17,531 bases of DNA from the NCBI GenBank assembly GCA_035570275.1, contig DATMNI010000321.1, positions 1-17,531 of the forward strand. The letters are read 5' to 3'. Shown piece after piece: positions 1 to 6,484 of this stretch. A model generated the notes under the pieces. The model was given only the letters and a program-made list of their open reading frames with translations. It ran no database searches and had not been told where the DNA came from. The position numbers were made by a program, and so were the translations under genes. This DNA is from DATMNI01 sp035570275. GTDB lineage: Bacteria; Acidobacteriota; Terriglobia; Bryobacterales; Bryobacteraceae. Each line of letters opens with the position of its first letter. Position 1 is the stretch's first letter.

Positions 1-175
1 CATCGGATACAGAGAGTTGAATACGAATCGAGTGGACGCGCGGCCATCCAGCCGCCTACGTCTTCGAAGCTTCAACTCAAACCATTGGCGGCCGGATACG
101 CACGGCGAAAGTCCGCGAAGCCCCGGCCGCCGCAACGACTCCTTTTCACCCCTCCGCGTGGACGTAGTGTCTCTG

Positions 176-195
176 CCCCCGGCCCCCGGCCCCGG
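176..195. repeat. GC-rich heptamer tract (CCCCGGC)n
   Basis: About 2.7 units of the 7-nt motif CCCCGGC in tandem, within non-coding sequence. The same heptamer, with single-base variants, recurs inside qhpG at 3913-3946 and near 16406-16422 in nuoM, so this is one member of a dispersed simple-sequence family. The function is unknown. The rest of 1-175 shows no gene I can support; the one short open frame there has no recognisable features. Confidence 0.6.
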
Positions 196-212
196 AGCCC
201 TGCAAGTTAATT

Positions 213-257
213 GTGGGGCAGGTTGTTAACCTGCGGCGGATTGGCAATCCGCCTGCC
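213..257. repeat. Double-hairpin intergenic repeat (REP-like), possible terminator of the GH95 gene
   Basis: Two perfect stem-loops lie back to back: GCAGGTT (218-224) pairs with AACCTGC (228-234) over a 3-nt loop, and GGCGGATT (235-242) pairs with AATCCGCC (246-253) over a 3-nt loop. An alternative outer pairing, GGCAGG (217-222) with CCTGCC (252-257), is also possible. It sits about 30 nt beyond the stop codon of the minus-strand fucosidase gene. No T-tract follows on either strand, so an intrinsic-terminator role is uncertain. The form is typical of dispersed intergenic palindromic elements. Confidence 0.55.
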
Positions 258-286
258 GCGAGCTTGATGCCCACCACCTTGCTAAC

Positions 287-2518
287 CTATAAACCACCAC
301 AGTCAAGAATTCCCGTGCTACTACTGCCGCACTTCACCGGCGCGTTGGCCTTGAGCGCGACCGTGACGCTCTGGGCGCCATAACGTACCGTCGCAGAATT
401 CCCGCTGCCCGACCGCAGCGTGGCCGATGCCAGCTTGCCGCCTTTCCACGTCACGTCGACCGTGACATTCCCCCGTGCCCGCAGTCCCGTTACCCGCCCC
501 TCCGGCCACGCTTTGGGAAGCGCCGGCAGCAGATGAATCTCGCCCGCCTGGGATTGCAACAGCATCTCGGCCATGCCGGCAGTGGCGCCGAAATTTCCGT
601 CGATCTGGAACGGCGGGTGGGCATCGAACAGGTTGGAATAGACTCCGCCGCCCTTGCCGTAATCGATTCCGGCGCCTTGGCCCACAATGTGCAGCAGGTT
701 CCGCAGCAGTGTGTAGGCGTGGTCGCCATCCAGCAACCGCGCCCAGAAGTTGATGCGCCAGGCCATCGCCCATCCCGTGGATTGATCGCCGCGCGCCGTC
801 AGCGACACCTTGGCCGCCTGCGCCAGTTCCGGCGTTTTCACCGGCGAAATCTGCCTCCCTGGATGCAGCGCAAACAGGTGCGACACGTGGCGGTGATCGT
901 CCTTCGGATCGTCGCGGTCTTCCGGCCATTCCTGAAGCTGGCCCCATCGGCCAATCTTGGGTTTCAGCAGCTTCTCACGCATCTCCGCCACCTTGGCGCG
1001 ATAGCCGGCGTCCGTTCCCAACACCGTGGAGGCTTCGATGTAGTTGGTGAACAGATCCCAGACAATCTCCTGATCGTAAGTAACACCCTTTTCGTCCGGC
1101 CCATGCTCCGGCGACCAGCCATCGGGTGTTACGAGTGTGCCGTCTGGCTGAGCCACCAGGTGGTCCTCCCAGAACTCCGTCACCTCCTTTAGTACCGGGT
1201 AGGCTATGTTGCGCAAGTAACCTTTGTCCTGCGTGAATGCATAGTGCTCCCAAAAATGCTGCGCGTACCAGGCCGACCCGGGCGGGTTCCACTTAAAACT
1301 GCCGGCGCCGAAAATGTTGTTCTCGGTCTGAACCGTCCACCCGCGAACCGGCTTGCGTTCTACCTTGGCCGGGTCCACCTGCTTGAGGTAATAGTTGCGG
1401 GTTGCCTCCGTGCGCACGCCGCGCAGGCTGTTGACGTAGTCGAACAGAGGCAGGTGGCACTCGGAAAGGTTGGCCAGTTCAGCCGGCCAGTAGTTCATTT
1501 CGATGTTGATGTTGGAGTGGTAGTCGCTGCGCCACGGCGGGTTGTTGGAGTTATTCCACAACCCCTGAAGATTCGCCGGCAGGCTGCCCGGGCGCGACGA
1601 AGAGATCAGCAGGTAGCGTCCCAACTGAAAGAAAGCGGCCTCCAGTTCCGGGTCGGGGTCGCCCTTGGCATACCCCGCCAGCCGCTGGTCCGTGGGCAGC
1701 GCGCGGGTGGCCGCGCTGCTGCTGCCCAGGTTGAGCGATACGCGGTCGAAGAAGCTTTGGAAATCGGCGATATGAGCCGCCCGAAGATCCTTGACCGGCT
1801 TGGCGGCCGCGAAGCGCAGTTGCCGCGCTACCCGATCGCCGGGGGGGTCGCCGCGCCACTGCCGGGCGCGGTCGGGCAAATAGTTGGTGCCCGCGCTCAC
1901 CAAAACCGTGAGAGAATCGGCCTTGTCGATACGGAACACGCCATCCGCCGCTGTCACCTGGCCTCCGGCATGAAGCACCTGCACGCTGGTTTGATAGAGG
2001 AGCCCGTTTTCCAGTTGGCCCGCCGCGGTCAGCACGTCGTTAGCGATGGCGGAGGGCGCACCGTGCGCGTCCGTGAATTTAAGCGCGCCGGAATAGGCCC
2101 CGGCCTTGCCCGCCGTGAAGTGGAAGAGCATCGCCTGCGCCGGAAAGCTGGCGAAGTATTCGCGATGGTAAGTAACTCCATCGGCTGAATATTCAATGGT
2201 ATGGATGCCGGTCGAAAGGTCCAGCCGCCGCCGGTAGGCGGTCTCGGAACCGTGCATAAGATCCAGGTACAGGTCGCCCAGGTTTTGATAACGGCCGGTG
2301 TCTTTCTCGTCGCCGGTCCACAGAGAGATTTCGTTCAGTTGAATGTGTTCGTGCCGCGCCCCACCGTAGGTCATCGCGCCCAATCTTCCGTTGCCTATCG
2401 GCAAGGCCTGAGTCTGCCAGTCCCCGGCAGGCTGGTTGTACCAAAGCGAGAGTGGTTGGCCGGGAGCCCCGCTGGAGGTCACAAGCGCAAGCAGAATTGC
2501 GGACGATGCAATTTTCAT
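287..2518 (-). CDS. Secreted GH95 family alpha-L-fucosidase-type glycoside hydrolase
   Basis: A 743-residue protein of the GH95 type, which hydrolyses terminal alpha-1,2-L-fucosides (some members act on L-galactosides) by an inverting mechanism. The N-terminus has a short basic start, a hydrophobic core and small residues, consistent with a signal peptide cleaved near residues 18-21, so export is expected. Next come the N-terminal beta-sandwich with LPIGNGRLGAM and IQLNEISLW, then the (alpha/alpha)6 barrel. The barrel carries the Asn-rich substrate motif NINIEMNYWPAE, the acid motif WSPEHGP (Glu as probable general acid) and QIDGNFGATAGMAEMLLQSQ, with the Asp tied to catalysis in this family. 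Length fits secreted GH95 enzymes. It stands alone on this strand with no transporter or sulfatase beside it, so plant or microbial cell-wall polysaccharide use is only inferred. Family call is strong; the exact substrate is not. Confidence 0.93.
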   Translation of the reverse strand: MKIASSAILLALVTSSGAPGQPLSLWYNQPAGDWQTQALPIGNGRLGAMTYGGARHEHIQLNEISLWTGDEKDTGRYQNLGDLYLDLMHGSETAYRRRLDLSTGIHTIEYSADGVTYHREYFASFPAQAMLFHFTAGKAGAYSGALKFTDAHGAPSAIANDVLTAAGQLENGLLYQTSVQVLHAGGQVTAADGVFRIDKADSLTVLVSAGTNYLPDRARQWRGDPPGDRVARQLRFAAAKPVKDLRAAHIADFQSFFDRVSLNLGSSSAATRALPTDQRLAGYAKGDPDPELEAAFFQLGRYLLISSSRPGSLPANLQGLWNNSNNPPWRSDYHSNINIEMNYWPAELANLSECHLPLFDYVNSLRGVRTEATRNYYLKQVDPAKVERKPVRGWTVQTENNIFGAGSFKWNPPGSAWYAQHFWEHYAFTQDKGYLRNIAYPVLKEVTEFWEDHLVAQPDGTLVTPDGWSPEHGPDEKGVTYDQEIVWDLFTNYIEASTVLGTDAGYRAKVAEMREKLLKPKIGRWGQLQEWPEDRDDPKDDHRHVSHLFALHPGRQISPVKTPELAQAAKVSLTARGDQSTGWAMAWRINFWARLLDGDHAYTLLRNLLHIVGQGAGIDYGKGGGVYSNLFDAHPPFQIDGNFGATAGMAEMLLQSQAGEIHLLPALPKAWPEGRVTGLRARGNVTVDVTWKGGKLASATLRSGSGNSATVRYGAQSVTVALKANAPVKCGSSSTGILDCGGL

Positions 2519-2570
2519 AGAAGGGGGTTGGCTCCTCTTAACACTAGCACCGGCTGTGAGATCCCGGTAC

Positions 2571-2598
2571 TGAGGCGGTTTCTAACCATTTCGCCTCA
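2571..2598. promoter_or_regulatory. 7-bp dyad upstream of the GH95 gene, possible operator
   Basis: TGAGGCG (2571-2577) and CGCCTCA (2592-2598) form a perfect inverted repeat with a 14-nt spacer, 53-80 nt upstream of the fucosidase start codon on the minus strand. Five A residues continue from the right arm on the plus strand, so read on the plus strand there is no U-tract and a terminator is unlikely. It could be a regulator site. Role inferred only. Confidence 0.3.
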
Positions 2599-2707
2599 AA
2601 AAGGCCTCCCTTTCGTCAGGCCGCCCCTGGCAGGTACTTTACGATCCGGTACCTTAGATAAGCTAACTCCAGCAGGCCGGTTGGGCATGAAAATTCGTCC
2701 GGGCTTC

Positions 2708-2753
2708 TTGAGACAGCGCCTTGAGTACAACACCTTGAGTACAACAGCTTGAG
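2708..2753. repeat. TTGAG tandem repeat, 14-bp period
   Basis: TTGAG occurs at 2708, 2721, 2735 and 2749, spaced 13, 14 and 14 bp. Two adjacent 14-bp units (2719-2732 and 2733-2746) are identical, followed by a partial third. The array lies 80-120 bp upstream of the small basic protein gene. It could be a multi-site regulator-binding array or plain slippage; nothing here decides between them. Confidence 0.55.
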
Positions 2754-2816
2754 AAAGTAACAAATAATACGTTGCGTAGAACCGAATTATCTAGTGCAAG
2801 CAGCCACTCGATAACT

Positions 2817-2822
2817 TATAAT
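2817..2822 (+). promoter_or_regulatory. TATAAT -10 box directly before the small basic protein gene
   Basis: An exact TATAAT ends 9 nt before the ATG at 2832. Transcription would be expected to start within a few bases of that ATG, giving a leaderless or nearly leaderless mRNA. This agrees with the absence of a Shine-Dalgarno sequence. No convincing -35 hexamer is seen at 16-18 bp. Confidence 0.4.
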
Positions 2823-2831
2823 CGGATTTCT

Positions 2832-3104
2832 ATGTCACTAAAACTCGACCACGGAACACTCGAAGCTGCTTTATTGGGCTACCAACACCAACTTGAACAC
2901 ATCGAATCCAAGATGGCTGAACTTCGCCGTCAACTGGGTGGCACGGCTCGCAAAACTGCGTCTTCGGCAGCCAAGCCCGCCGCAGGCCCCCGGAAGCATC
3001 AAATGAGCGCCGAAGGTAGAGCGCGAATCGCCGCGGCACAACGCGCCCGCTGGGCCAAGGTGAAAAAAGCCAAGAAAGGAGCGGTCGCTACTGCCACTGC
3101 GTAG
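2832..3104 (+). CDS. Small basic coiled-coil protein of unknown function
   Basis: A 90-residue protein. Residues about 9-35 form a charged, probably coiled-coil helix (LEAALLGYQHQLEHIESK and onward). An Ala/Lys/Pro linker follows, then a basic C-terminal segment with MSAEGRARIAAAQRARWAKV and a Lys-rich tail. Short proteins ending in a SAEGR.RIAAAQR.RWA-like motif are frequent, in my recollection, in Acidobacteriota and related genomes and remain uncharacterised. The composition suggests nucleic-acid binding, but no defined fold is recognised. The ATG at 2832 was chosen over an upstream in-frame ATG at 2772 because a TATAAT box at 2817 would exclude the earlier start. It lies 26 nt before qhpG and could be co-transcribed with it, but nothing in it suggests a role in amine oxidation. 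Confidence 0.7.
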   Translation: MSLKLDHGTLEAALLGYQHQLEHIESKMAELRRQLGGTARKTASSAAKPAAGPRKHQMSAEGRARIAAAQRARWAKVKKAKKGAVATATA

Positions 3105-3130
3105 GAGCTACTTTCGTAGAATTAGAGGCG

Positions 3131-4708
3131 GTGCCGGATTTTGACGCGGTAATTATCGGTGGCGGCCCCGCCGGCTCCACCGCCGCGCGGTTGCTCGCGG
3201 AATGGGGCCACTCCGTCACCATACTTACCACGGCGTTCGGCAGCCGCCCCAGCTTCGCCGAATGCCTTCCTCCCAGCACTCGCAAGCTGTTTGTGTTTCT
3301 TGGCGTGCAGGATGCGATTGACCGCGCCAGGTTCTTTCGCACTACCGGTAACACAGTTTGGTGGGGTAAGGTTCGGTCGAGTGGGACACGCCCCGGTGTT
3401 GAACCTTATCCCGGCACGCTGGGGCCGTATTCCGGCCGAATAGAGCCTTATCCGGAAGGCCGGGGATATCAGGTGCAGCGGTCCGAGTTCGACTCGCTGC
3501 TCCTCGGCTTGGCCCGAGACGCGGGCGTCCAGGTGCAATTCGGCAAGGCCGTCGGCTCCCTGAATGAGTCTGGTCCGCACGTTGAATTTCAATGCGGTGC
3601 CTCAGCCAGCGAAAGCAGATCGGAGGAAGTACAGGCTAAGTTTGTCCTGGATTGTTCCGGCCGCGCCGGCGTACTCGGGCGGTTCCTGCGCGCCAGACAA
3701 CCCTCCATTGAGCCCTCCATCAAGAAGGAAATCCGCACGGTTGCGCTGTGCGCGGCCTGGAGAAGCGAATCGGGTTGGAAATTGCCGGACCCGAGCCACA
3801 CCCTGGTGGAATCCTATGGCGACGGTTGGGCCTGGTCAGTGCCCCTTTCGCCGTCAATTCGCCATGTTGCCGTGATGGTGGACCCGGTTGCCGTGTTGCG
3901 CGAGCGTTCTTCCCCCGGCCCCTGGCCCCCGACCCCCGGCCCCCGCAATCTGGCCGCCCGGTATCATGCCGAACTGGCCAAAACCCTCGCTTTCCGGCGG
4001 ATCTTCGGCCAATCGCTCCTTGATGGGGCACCGTTTCGGTCTTCACCAGTCTGGGGCCGCCCCGCCTCCTGCTACACTTCCACCCAGTTTTGCGGGCCTG
4101 GATTCCTGCTGGCCGGAGATGCCGGGTCCATCATTGACCCGCTTTCGTCTTTCGGCGTCAAGAAAGCTATGGTGTCGGGCTGGGTAGGCGCCGTGGTGGC
4201 GAACACCTGTTTACGGAACCCTGCCATGCAAGATACGGCCTTGCGCTTTTACGAGGATCGGGAGCGCGAGGTCTACGACGATTGGCAGAAGCTCTCCGCA
4301 TCCTGGTTTAGTAAAGGGTTGAGCAAAGGGTTTCACAACGGTGGTGACCATCCGTTCTGGGAAGACCGGGCCGGCCTTCCCGGTTCAGCGGCGAATACGG
4401 TTCCGCCGCCGCGGGATGCCGCACGCGTGGCGTGGGAGGCGTTGAAGCGCCAGCCCTCCATACGCCTGCGCCAGAGCGGCCTGCCGCTGAAAGCGCAAGC
4501 CGCCATCGAAGGCAACCAGATCGTTCTCCGCGATGCCATGCTCGGCACGGTAAACCTGGTTCGGCTATCCCAGATTGCCGGGCACCACTCGCAGGTGCCG
4601 GACGTTTTCGAAGCCTATAACCGGACCTGCCCCCCGGTTGCTTTGCCCAACTTCCTGGCGGCACTGGCGACGCTGATTGCCGAAAAAGTCTTAACGGATC
4701 AGCCTTAG
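3131..4708 (+). CDS. qhpG: FAD-dependent monooxygenase for CTQ biogenesis, QhpG-type
   Basis: A 525-residue flavoprotein of the halogenase/p-hydroxybenzoate hydroxylase-like group. The N-terminus has the ADP-binding motif GGGPAG (residues 10-15), and LLAGDAGSIIDPLSSFG around D330 is the second FAD-binding motif. Described QhpG enzymes hydroxylate the QhpC tryptophan that becomes the quinone; this assignment rests on the FAD motifs plus the neighbouring qhpADCBFE. The GTG at 3131 puts the Rossmann motif at its usual distance from the N-terminus; an AGAGG at 3124 is too close to be a good ribosome site. About residues 261-273, a Pro-rich stretch (SSPGPWPPTPGPR) is encoded by five CCCCGGC-like heptamers and looks inserted into a loop. 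Taken alone, the sequence could be read as a tryptophan halogenase. It ends 21 nt before qhpA. Confidence 0.82.
   Translation: MPDFDAVIIGGGPAGSTAARLLAEWGHSVTILTTAFGSRPSFAECLPPSTRKLFVFLGVQDAIDRARFFRTTGNTVWWGKVRSSGTRPGVEPYPGTLGPYSGRIEPYPEGRGYQVQRSEFDSLLLGLARDAGVQVQFGKAVGSLNESGPHVEFQCGASASESRSEEVQAKFVLDCSGRAGVLGRFLRARQPSIEPSIKKEIRTVALCAAWRSESGWKLPDPSHTLVESYGDGWAWSVPLSPSIRHVAVMVDPVAVLRERSSPGPWPPTPGPRNLAARYHAELAKTLAFRRIFGQSLLDGAPFRSSPVWGRPASCYTSTQFCGPGFLLAGDAGSIIDPLSSFGVKKAMVSGWVGAVVANTCLRNPAMQDTALRFYEDREREVYDDWQKLSASWFSKGLSKGFHNGGDHPFWEDRAGLPGSAANTVPPPRDAARVAWEALKRQPSIRLRQSGLPLKAQAAIEGNQIVLRDAMLGTVNLVRLSQIAGHHSQVPDVFEAYNRTCPPVALPNFLAALATLIAEKVLTDQP
3913..3946 (+). repeat. CCCCGGC heptamer tract inside qhpG
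   Basis: Five consecutive 7-nt units, two exact (CCCCGGC) and the others with one change or truncated, lie inside the qhpG frame and encode a Pro/Gly-rich segment. The motif matches the intergenic tract at 176-195. The reading frame stays open on both sides, so it appears tolerated in a surface loop. Confidence 0.65.
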
Positions 4709-4715
4709 CGTGGAC

Positions 4716-4721
4716 TATAAT
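4716..4721 (+). promoter_or_regulatory. TATAAT -10 box directly before qhpA
   Basis: An exact TATAAT ends 8 nt before the qhpA ATG at 4730, in the 21-nt gap after qhpG. Transcription from it would begin at or within a few bases of the start codon. No strong -35 element is seen at the standard spacing. It would give qhpA onward an internal promoter separate from any promoter before qhpG. Confidence 0.4.
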
Positions 4722-4725
4722 TACT

Positions 4726-4747
4726 CCCAATGAGGATGCTCATTGGG
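4726..4747 (+). promoter_or_regulatory. Perfect 9-bp dyad over the qhpA start codon
   Basis: CCCAATGAG (4726-4734) and CTCATTGGG (4739-4747) are perfect inverted repeats around a GATG tetraloop; a further U.G pair (4725/4748) extends the stem. The first ATG (4730) lies in the stem and codon 3, also ATG (4736), lies in the loop. Its position just downstream of TATAAT fits a repressor operator; as RNA it could control translation initiation. Which of these applies cannot be told from sequence. Confidence 0.6.
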
Positions 4748-6484
4748 GTCGTGCTTTCGACAGCCGTATTCTCCCTATCCCTCCTGGCTCAGCAGTCACC
4801 CGCGACGACATCCGCGGCAACAACCGCGGCAACACCCGGTGCGCCAGCCGCGGCCAAGGAACCGTCCGAAAAGGAGAAGGAAGAAATCGATTCGGGTATT
4901 CCGATCGCGAGCGATGCCGTGCGCAAGGCCTGCTCGCCCTGTCACAAGGCAGACGAAAAGCAACGCATGACTCGTATCTCCTGGCGGCGCACCACGCCCG
5001 AAGGTTGGGAGTTCACCATCAAGCGGATGATCGGCCTCAATGGTCTGCAGATTGAACCGGCCGAAGCCCGCGAGGTACTGAAATACCTCTCGACGAATCT
5101 CGGCCTGGCGCCCGAAGAGGCGCGCGCGGCGGCCTTCGAAGCGGAGAGGCGGTCCATCGATTACCATTACTCGGATAAAGACGTGGACCGGGTTTGCTCC
5201 AACTGTCACTCGCTGGGCCGGGTGATTTCGCAGCGCCGCAGCAAGGGCGAGTGGGAACTGCTGATCGCCATGCATCGGGGCTATTATCCGCTCTCCGATT
5301 TTCAGGCTTTCCGCCGCATGGGTCCGCCGCAAACGACGCCGGGACCCGACGGGCGGCCTCCCGACAATCGCCACCCCATGGAAGTTGTGCTGCCTAAGTT
5401 GACCGAGGGGCTGGCGCTAAAGACGCCCGAATGGTCCGCGTGGTCGGCCAACATGCGGGTGCCGAAGCTGGAGGGCCGCTGGGCTTTTTCTGGTTACCAG
5501 CCGGGCCGGGGGCAGTTCTACGGCGAAATGACCATTCGGCCGGCTGGCAACCCGGATGAATTCCAGACCGAGACCAGGTACGTGGAAGTCAAGAGCGGTA
5601 AGACGGTGACACGCCAGGGGAAGGCGCTGATTTACACCGGTTTCCAATGGCGCGGCCGCTCCAACGAGGGCCCCGCCGACAAAGATGGCCTGCGCGAAGT
5701 GATGTTTCTCGACCGAACCCAGCGCGAACTTACCGGCCGCTGGTTCACCGGCGCCTACGAAGAGACCGGGGTGGACGTGAAGTTGGTCAAGCTCGGCAAC
5801 GACCCGGTGGTGCTCGGTCTGGACCGCTCGGCTTTGCAGGCTGGGGGCGCCCGCACCGTGCATATTTTTGGCGCCAATTTTCCGGGCGGGCTAACCGCAT
5901 CCGCCCTCGATTTTGGCAACGGCATTTCCGTGAAGCGCGTGGTGAGCGCCGCTCCGGACCAGATCCAGGTGGAAGTGGACGTGGCGAAGGATGCCGCCGT
6001 CGGGCCGCGCGATGTCGGGGTGGCCGGCGCGGTTTCGGAATCCGCGGCCGTGGTGTACGACAAGATCGACGCCATCAAAGTGCGGCCTCAGGCCGGCATG
6101 GCGCGGGTGGGCGGCGCTAACTTCCCCAAGCAGCTTCAACAATTCGAAGCTGTGGCCTTCCACAACGGCGCCGATGGCAAGCCCGACACTAAAGACGACT
6201 TGAACCTGGGTCCGGTCGAGGTCACCTGGAGCGTCGAAGAGTACACCGCTACTTTCGACGACAACGACAAGGACTATGTCGGCACTCTGGACGACCACGG
6301 CCTCTTCACTCCGAACCTGGATGGGCCCAACCCCAAGCGCCCGCGGAACGCCAACAATGTGGGCGATGTCTGGGTGGTGGCCACTTATAGGTTGCCGGAC
6401 GGCAAGGTGCTGCGCGCCCGCGCCTTCCTGCTGGTCACGGTTCCTTTATATGTGAAGTTCGACCAGCCGGAGGTAGCTCAGTGA
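4730..6484 (+). CDS. qhpA: Quinohemoprotein amine dehydrogenase alpha subunit (diheme cytochrome c)
   Basis: A 584-residue exported subunit that carries electrons from CTQ in QhpC to external acceptors. Residues 1-20 are a signal peptide (cleavage probable at LLA-QQ), followed by an Ala/Thr/Pro-rich linker and a charged stretch to about residue 55. Two heme c motifs are present, CSPCH (68-72) and CSNCH (156-160), as expected for the diheme domain I. A beta-rich segment follows from about residue 246 (LEGRWAFSGYQPGRGQFYGE), then Ig/IPT-like beta domains from about 365 (VHIFGANFPGG) and from about 445 to the C-terminus, matching the four-domain family architecture. No Shine-Dalgarno precedes the ATG; the start sits in a dyad behind a TATAAT box, and codon 3 (ATG, 4736) is an equally good signal-peptide start. 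It overlaps qhpD by 4 nt (GTGA). Confidence 0.93.
   Translation: MRMLIGVVLSTAVFSLSLLAQQSPATTSAATTAATPGAPAAAKEPSEKEKEEIDSGIPIASDAVRKACSPCHKADEKQRMTRISWRRTTPEGWEFTIKRMIGLNGLQIEPAEAREVLKYLSTNLGLAPEEARAAAFEAERRSIDYHYSDKDVDRVCSNCHSLGRVISQRRSKGEWELLIAMHRGYYPLSDFQAFRRMGPPQTTPGPDGRPPDNRHPMEVVLPKLTEGLALKTPEWSAWSANMRVPKLEGRWAFSGYQPGRGQFYGEMTIRPAGNPDEFQTETRYVEVKSGKTVTRQGKALIYTGFQWRGRSNEGPADKDGLREVMFLDRTQRELTGRWFTGAYEETGVDVKLVKLGNDPVVLGLDRSALQAGGARTVHIFGANFPGGLTASALDFGNGISVKRVVSAAPDQIQVEVDVAKDAAVGPRDVGVAGAVSESAAVVYDKIDAIKVRPQAGMARVGGANFPKQLQQFEAVAFHNGADGKPDTKDDLNLGPVEVTWSVEEYTATFDDNDKDYVGTLDDHGLFTPNLDGPNPKRPRNANNVGDVWVVATYRLPDGKVLRARAFLLVTVPLYVKFDQPEVAQ
6469..6474 (+). promoter_or_regulatory. Ribosome binding site of qhpD
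   Basis: GGAGGT lies inside the last codons of qhpA, 6 nt before the GTG at 6481. It supports that non-ATG start, and therefore the repeat-derived N-terminus of QhpD, and suggests translational coupling. Confidence 0.65.

Larger units (their letters stand above)
2519..2831. other. Divergent intergenic region between the GH95 gene and the small basic protein gene
   Basis: About 313 nt without a credible gene. It should hold the promoters of both divergent genes. It contains a 7-bp dyad (2571-2598), a TTGAG tandem repeat (2708-2753) and a TATAAT box (2817-2822), listed separately. I see no tRNA, small RNA fold or riboswitch that I can support. Confidence 0.6.

Noticed and set aside
17..229. 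A 70-codon plus-strand frame at the left edge
   Set aside because: Composition is Arg/Pro/Ser-rich from GC bias, it runs through the CCCCGGC tract and into the double hairpin, and has no ribosome site.
211..280. Possible tRNA from the cloverleaf-like hairpins
   Set aside because: Stem sizes, loops and the absence of T-loop and acceptor-stem features do not fit a tRNA.
1244..2188. A 314-codon open frame antisense to the GH95 gene
   Set aside because: It lies fully inside the GH95 gene, has no ribosome site and no family features.
2571..2598. Intrinsic terminator
   Set aside because: The 14-nt loop is long, the stem is short, and the A-run gives no U-tract in the transcript on the plus strand; on the minus strand the run precedes the stem.
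3131..4708. Tryptophan halogenase of a secondary-metabolite cluster
   Set aside because: The fold family is shared, but the gene sits directly ahead of qhpADCBFE and there are no biosynthetic genes of another pathway, so a QhpG role fits better.
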